A DNA stretch of 64,000 bases from Marinomonas aquimarina (GTDB lineage Bacteria > Pseudomonadota > Gammaproteobacteria > Pseudomonadales > Marinomonadaceae), in assembly GCF_900089755.1 (NCBI RefSeq), contig NZ_FLOC01000009.1, forward strand, positions 1-64,000, in the 5' to 3' direction. The translations under genes were made by a program, and so were the position numbers. A model generated the notes under the pieces. That model searched no databases. It had not been told where the DNA came from and was given only the letters and a program-made list of their open reading frames with translations. Below, one piece after another: positions 60,414-64,000 of this stretch; position 1 is the first letter of the stretch, and every line of letters begins with the position of its first letter.

Positions 60414-60839
60414 ATGGCTTTCACGATGCAATGCGATATCGTAAGTGCGGAACAAGAGATCTTCTCCGGTTTAGTTGAGACTCTTGTGGCGGCAGGTAGT
60501 TTAGGCGATCTAGGTATTTACCCAGGTCACGCGCCTTTGTTGACTACCTTGCAACCAGGCCCAGTTCGTGTGGTTAAGCAAAACGGTGAAGAAGAGTTTA
60601 TCTTCGTATCGGGTGGCTTCTTAGAAGTTCAACCACACCGAATTACTGTCTTAGCAGATACCGCTGTTCGCGCTAACGATCTTGATGAGGCGGCAGCACT
60701 TGAAGCGAAGAAACACGCTCAAGACCTGTTGGATCAACAAAATTCAGATTTGGATCTTGGCCGTGCCACGGCTGAGCTTGCGGAAGCCGTAGCACGTCTA
60801 CGTACTATCCAGCAATACCGTCACGGTACTGGCATCTAA
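60414..60839 (+). CDS. atpC: ATP synthase F1 subunit epsilon
   Basis: This 141-residue subunit has an N-terminal beta-sandwich at about 1-88 with [20 protein letters not shown] and [19 protein letters not shown]-terminal helical hairpin at about 95-138 follows. It links rotor and c-ring and inhibits ATP hydrolysis. It closes the atp operon, with a terminator 23 bp later. A second epsilon-like gene follows at 61026. Confidence 0.97.
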   Translation: MAFTMQCDIVSAEQEIFSGLVETLVAAGSLGDLGIYPGHAPLLTTLQPGPVRVVKQNGEEEFIFVSGGFLEVQPHRITVLADTAVRANDLDEAAALEAKKHAQDLLDQQNSDLDLGRATAELAEAVARLRTIQQYRHGTGI

Positions 60840-60861
60840 CTTTAGATGATATCCATCTCTC

Positions 60862-60890
60862 AAAAAAGCAGCCCTAGGGCTGCTTTTTTT
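60862..60890 (+). terminator. Terminator of the atp operon
   Basis: The self-complementary GCAGCCCTAGGGCTGC core (60868-60883) is flanked by six A and seven T, directly after atpC. It would uncouple the following epsilon-like gene from the main operon. Confidence 0.93.
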
Positions 60891-61025
60891 ATGCTTAATG
60901 CTTTTTCGATAGACAATTAACTGAGGTCTATATCGCTGATACCTTATTGTTGTACAGTGTCATCTAGCCCAAAGCTGTATGCAGCCATTAACAGCGCCAA
61001 TCCACTCCAAAGACAGGGAACTTTC

Positions 61026-61481
61026 ATGAGTCACACCATTCTATGCGATATCGTCAGCGCTGAGCGCACACTTTATTCCAACCTTGTGAAGTACGTTGTT
61101 GTACAAGCGGATCACGGAGAGCTGGGCATCTTTCCTGGTCATGCGCCATTATTAACGACTCTCAAAACCGGCAGTGCACGCTTAGTCAAGGAAGACGACT
61201 CTGAAGAGATTATGTTTATCTCAGGTGGTTTTATGGAAGTGCAGCCCCATAAGGTGATTTTATTAGCCGACTTTGCCCAGCGTGCCAGTGAACTGGATAT
61301 GGAGGAGGCCTTGGCGGCGAAGCAGCATGCCGAAGAGCATTTAGGAAACTCCAGTAATGAGCTTGACCATACTCGTGCTTTAAAAGAGCTTAATGAAGCG
61401 CTTGCTCGTATTAGGGCGATTGAGCAAAATCGAAGAATAGGTCATTTTGTCGACAAAAATCACGTGCACCCTAAATATTAG
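61026..61481 (+). CDS. Second ATP synthase epsilon-like subunit (tandem atpC paralogue)
   Basis: This 151-residue protein is about half identical by eye to AtpC encoded just upstream. It shares [45 protein letters not shown] and a C-terminal helical hairpin. It has a tail of about 15 residues (RIGHFVDKNHVHPKY) absent from AtpC. An upstream frame extension to 60957 looks non-coding. The ATG at 61026 has AGGGA eight bases before it. It lies after the operon terminator with its own upstream region containing ATAGAC/GTCTAT (60909-60931). The frame is intact, so it is probably expressed. It may replace AtpC under some condition. Its function is not known. Confidence 0.85.
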   Translation: MSHTILCDIVSAERTLYSNLVKYVVVQADHGELGIFPGHAPLLTTLKTGSARLVKEDDSEEIMFISGGFMEVQPHKVILLADFAQRASELDMEEALAAKQHAEEHLGNSSNELDHTRALKELNEALARIRAIEQNRRIGHFVDKNHVHPKY

Positions 61482-61536
61482 CCTTTAGTATTAGATTTTT
61501 CGCTTAAAAAACAGTCTATATTTGATTCTGACGTTT

Positions 61537-61569
61537 CAGATTGTCAACAATCTGGGTTTGGCAAAGAAT
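61537..61569 (+). promoter_or_regulatory. prpE promoter with overlapping 18-bp palindromic operator
   Basis: CAGATTGTCAACAATCTG (61537-61554) has two perfect 8-bp arms and is a likely repressor or activator site. Within it TTGTCA (61541-61546) and, 17 bases on, AAGAAT (61564-61569) form a plausible sigma-70 promoter 22 bp before the prpE start. Overlap of operator and -35 suggests repression. Confidence 0.6.
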
Positions 61570-61590
61570 AAACATAAAAGGTCTGCCTGC

Positions 61591-63495
61591 ATGTCATATC
61601 AAATAGAGTATCAACGTGCCTGCGCTGAGCCAGAAGCGTTTTGGCGTGAACAAGCGCAAGCGTTAGACTGGTTCAAATTCCCCAAAACTGTGCTCTCACA
61701 AGATGAACACGGTATGGATCGATGGTTTGCCGATGGCGAACTCAACACCTGCTATTTAGCCCTTGATCACCATGTGGCCAATGGTCGTGCTGACCAAGCC
61801 GCCTTGATCTATGACTCCCCCGTGACCGACACCAAGAAAACCTACAGCTACCAAGACCTGCTGAACGAAGTGGCACTGTTCGCTGGGGCTTTAAAGCGGC
61901 AGGGCGTAGCGAAGGGCGACACCGTCGTTATCTATATGCCCATGATCCCGCAGGCCTTGATTGCGATGTTAGCGGTGGCGCGTTTGGGGGCCATTCATTC
62001 GGTCGTGTTTGGTGGCTTTGCCGCCCACGAATTGGCCGTGCGCATTGACGATGCCAAGCCGAAAGCCATTGTCAGCGCATCCTGTGGTATCGAAGTTTGC
62101 CGTACCATTGCTTATAAGCCATTACTCGATGAAGCTCTGAAACAAGCCCAGCATAGCCCTAATGCCTGCATCATCTATCAACGGGAACAACAGCTCGCCG
62201 AGTTGCAGCCAGGCCGAGATTTGGATTGGAACGCAGCGATGTCAGACGCTACGCCTACTGACTGTACCCCTGTAAAAGCGACCGACCCGCTTTATATCTT
62301 GTATACCTCAGGTACCACCGGTAAACCCAAGGGCGTGGTGCGTGACAACGGCGGTCATGCGGTGGCACTGAATTACTCCATGCAAGCGATCTACAACATG
62401 AGTCCTGGGGAAGTATTCTGGGCCGCCTCCGATGTCGGCTGGGTCGTCGGGCACTCTTACATTGTTTACGGCCCGTTGATCTATGGCTGCACCACAGTGA
62501 TGTACGAAGGTAAGCCGATCATGACGCCCAATGCGGGTGAGTTCTGGCGCGTGTGCAAAGAGTACGATGTGAAGACTCTGTTTGCCGCGCCGACCGCGTT
62601 TCGTGCGATTCGCAAAGAAGACCCGAATGCCGAGCTACTGAACAAAGCAGACCTGGCCGGTTTGCGGGTCATCTTTATGGCCGGTGAGCGCTTAGATCCG
62701 CCGACCTATGAGTGGACCAAAGCTGTCACCGGCAAATGCATTGTCGACCATTGGTGGCAGACCGAAACCGGCTGGGCGATCTGCGCCAATCCGATTGGCC
62801 TAGAAATGAAGATTGCCAAACCGGGCTCTTCCACCGTGCCATCTCCAGGCTTTCAAGTGCATGTTTTGGACGATCAAGGGGAGCCATTACCGCCGATGGA
62901 GCAAGGCAGTATCGCCATTAAACGTCCATTGCCACCGAGCTGTTTACCAACCATCTGGGGGGATATCGAGCGTTTCAAATCCAGCTACTTAAATGTGTAT
63001 CCGGGTTACTACACTTCAGGCGACGGTGGTTACATTGATGAAGACGGCTATGTCTTTATTATGGGACGTACCGACGATGTGATTAACGTGGCGGGGCATC
63101 GCTTATCAACCGGCGAAATGGAAGAAGTGGTCGCGATGCACGATGCCGTGGCAGAGTGCTGTGTCATCGGAATTAACGACGATCTTAAAGGCCAGTTGCC
63201 GTTAGGGTTAGTGCTATTGAAAAATGGCTATGAAGAGCAAGCTGATACTGTTCAGGAAGAACTGATCGCTTTGGTACGTCAAGAGATCGGTGCTTTGGCC
63301 TGCTTTAAAATTGCTATGGTGGTGCCACGTTTACCAAAAACTCGCTCTGGCAAGATTCTACGTAAGCTACTGCGTCAGATTGCCTCGGGTGAGGAGTTCA
63401 CCATTCCATCAACCATTGATGACCCTAACAGCATCTACGATATCCAAGAGCTGATGGCCGAACGCGGCCTGATTGTCGAAAAACTCGCGGGCTAG
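61591..63495 (+). CDS. prpE: Propionyl-CoA synthetase
   Basis: This 634-residue acyl-adenylate-forming enzyme of the acetyl/propionyl-CoA synthetase family has the P-loop-like YILYTSGTTGKPKGVVRDNG (about 246-265), DHWWQTETGW (about 385-394), YYTSGDGGYIDEDGY, and the C-terminal TRSGKILRKLLRQ with the acetylatable catalytic lysine. VVRDNGG after the TSGTTGKPKG box is typical of PrpE rather than Acs. It activates propionate and possibly acrylate. The ATG at 61591 has AAAGG upstream and gives the usual N-terminus; a longer frame start at 61522 would run through the promoter palindrome. It is monocistronic. Confidence 0.92.
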   Translation: MSYQIEYQRACAEPEAFWREQAQALDWFKFPKTVLSQDEHGMDRWFADGELNTCYLALDHHVANGRADQAALIYDSPVTDTKKTYSYQDLLNEVALFAGALKRQGVAKGDTVVIYMPMIPQALIAMLAVARLGAIHSVVFGGFAAHELAVRIDDAKPKAIVSASCGIEVCRTIAYKPLLDEALKQAQHSPNACIIYQREQQLAELQPGRDLDWNAAMSDATPTDCTPVKATDPLYILYTSGTTGKPKGVVRDNGGHAVALNYSMQAIYNMSPGEVFWAASDVGWVVGHSYIVYGPLIYGCTTVMYEGKPIMTPNAGEFWRVCKEYDVKTLFAAPTAFRAIRKEDPNAELLNKADLAGLRVIFMAGERLDPPTYEWTKAVTGKCIVDHWWQTETGWAICANPIGLEMKIAKPGSSTVPSPGFQVHVLDDQGEPLPPMEQGSIAIKRPLPPSCLPTIWGDIERFKSSYLNVYPGYYTSGDGGYIDEDGYVFIMGRTDDVINVAGHRLSTGEMEEVVAMHDAVAECCVIGINDDLKGQLPLGLVLLKNGYEEQADTVQEELIALVRQEIGALACFKIAMVVPRLPKTRSGKILRKLLRQIASGEEFTIPSTIDDPNSIYDIQELMAERGLIVEKLAG

Positions 63496-63512
63496 CGAGT
63501 ACCGAGCAAGCC

Positions 63513-63531
63513 AACATGGCATGGCCATGTT
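63513..63531. repeat. Perfect 8-bp inverted repeat after prpE
   Basis: AACATGGC (63513-63520), ATG, GCCATGTT (63524-63531) lies between the prpE stop and its terminator and may add a second 3'-end hairpin to the mRNA. Confidence 0.55.
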
Positions 63532-63542
63532 ATTCCACGATT

Positions 63543-63568
63543 GCCCGAGTCTTTACTCGGGCTTTTTT
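63543..63568 (+). terminator. Terminator after prpE
   Basis: GCCCGAGT (63543-63550), CTTT, ACTCGGGC (63555-63562) is followed by six T. It lies between convergent prpE and the partial gene at the window end. Confidence 0.93.
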
Positions 63569-63585
63569 ATGGGGATGAATTCCGT

Positions 63586-64000
63586 CTACAGCAATCGCCA
63601 TAGAGTATCGAAGATAATCTGCTGCGCTTTGGCAATATCGTTCGATTCCAGTACCACCGCCGAAGGGAAGTTATCCCGCGCCAGAGAAATAATGGCACAC
63701 TTGGGCGGGTAGATGGCGATGTAGCTGGCATCGACACTGTCTTCGGTTTTGATCCATTTACGTTCCGACAGTTCTGCGTCTTCACCGCCATCGCCCAAGG
63801 CGATTACCTTTACCTTAATGCCCAGCTTGATACGTTGTTTGGTATAGGTCGGAAACGGTCGGTATAAATAGGGACGGATCGGTTTCGAAGAAAATACACA
63901 GTATTCTTTATGGTCTTGCTGAGACACCACGTTTAAAATATCGCGTAATACCCATTCGATGCCATCATCGCCCTCATAGTAACGCACATCGGTGTGATGG
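63586..64000 (-). CDS. Unrecognised protein, C-terminal part (possible TrmB-like sensor domain)
   Basis: The minus-strand frame is open from a stop at 63586 to the window edge, giving at least 137 residues. An internal GTG at 63987 is not a convincing start, because upstream codons (HHTD) continue in frame. Visible features are GIEWVLRDILNVV, YCVFSSKPIRPYLYRPFPTY, KVIALGDGGEDAELSERKWI and VVLESNDIAKAQQIIFDTLW. The pattern recalls the C-terminal effector domain of TrmB-like regulators, with a possible DNA-binding part beyond the edge. This is a weak recollection and no function is assigned. Confidence 0.6.
   Translation of the reverse strand, partial: HHTDVRYYEGDDGIEWVLRDILNVVSQQDHKEYCVFSSKPIRPYLYRPFPTYTKQRIKLGIKVKVIALGDGGEDAELSERKWIKTEDSVDASYIAIYPPKCAIISLARDNFPSAVVLESNDIAKAQQIIFDTLWRLL

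Noticed and set aside
60909..60931. ATAGAC/GTCTAT repeat before the second atpC as a further TetR operator
   Set aside because: The half-sites resemble those before acuI, but the spacer is 11 bases instead of 5 and the flanks do not match, so the same regulator is not supported.

Overview
The window looks like the replication-origin region of a marine gammaproteobacterium, most probably an oceanospirillalean close to Marinomonas. This is inferred from gene order and protein character; no database was searched. The gyrB-recF-dnaN-dnaA block faces rpmH-rnpA-yidC-mnmE. It is followed by mnmG-rsmG-parA-parB-atpIBEFHAGDC, the arrangement known from Pseudomonas-type chromosomes. No rRNA or tRNA gene was seen.

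Layout. 1-190: 3' end of an IS3-family element. 269-943: GntR regulator. 1124-13776: a vibrioferrin siderophore locus made of two TonB receptors, the five-gene pvsABCDE biosynthesis and export operon, and a convergent FecB/PvuB-type binding protein. It has candidate Fur boxes in both control regions. 14078-18069: GABA catabolism (gabD, gabT, LysR regulator). 18256-18390: a structured stretch ending in a terminator, with no gene, which may be a small RNA or a leader. 18455-20341: chemoreceptor. 20763-23727: TRAP transporter dctPQM. 23825-36147: housekeeping genes (cysQ, hslR, dprA, def-fmt-rsmB-trkA-trkH, ybaK, an LpxL-like acyltransferase, gmhB, and an HxlR/QorB pair). 36352-42611: gyrB-recF-dnaN-dnaA. 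42612-43138: first DnaA-box cluster. 43139-46912: rpmH, rnpA, yidC, mnmE. 46972-48620: AcuI-like reductase and TetR regulator. 48640-49317: second, denser DnaA-box cluster. 49318-53576: mnmG, rsmG, parA, parB. 53758-60839: the F-type ATP synthase operon. 61026-61481: a second atpC-like gene. 61591-63495: prpE. 63586-64000: the 3' part of an unrecognised gene.

How it fits together. Chromosome replication (dnaA, dnaN, recF, gyrB, two DnaA-box clusters) and segregation (parA, parB, parS) sit together. The parS sites lie outside parAB: one perfect and one near-perfect copy are embedded in the rsmB reading frame about 20 kb from the denser cluster, and a third degenerate copy precedes gmhB. The siderophore locus can make, export and recapture ferric vibrioferrin, but no inner-membrane ABC permease is present here. 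AcuI plus PrpE could handle acrylate or propionate, which would suit a DMSP-exposed marine bacterium; that is an inference.

The points most worth a second look are the parS sites inside rsmB, the two DnaA-box clusters about 6 kb apart, the tandem second ATP synthase epsilon gene, the unassigned three-hairpin RNA candidate before the chemoreceptor, the matching operator pair around the TetR/AcuI genes, and the hairpins between gabD and gabT.
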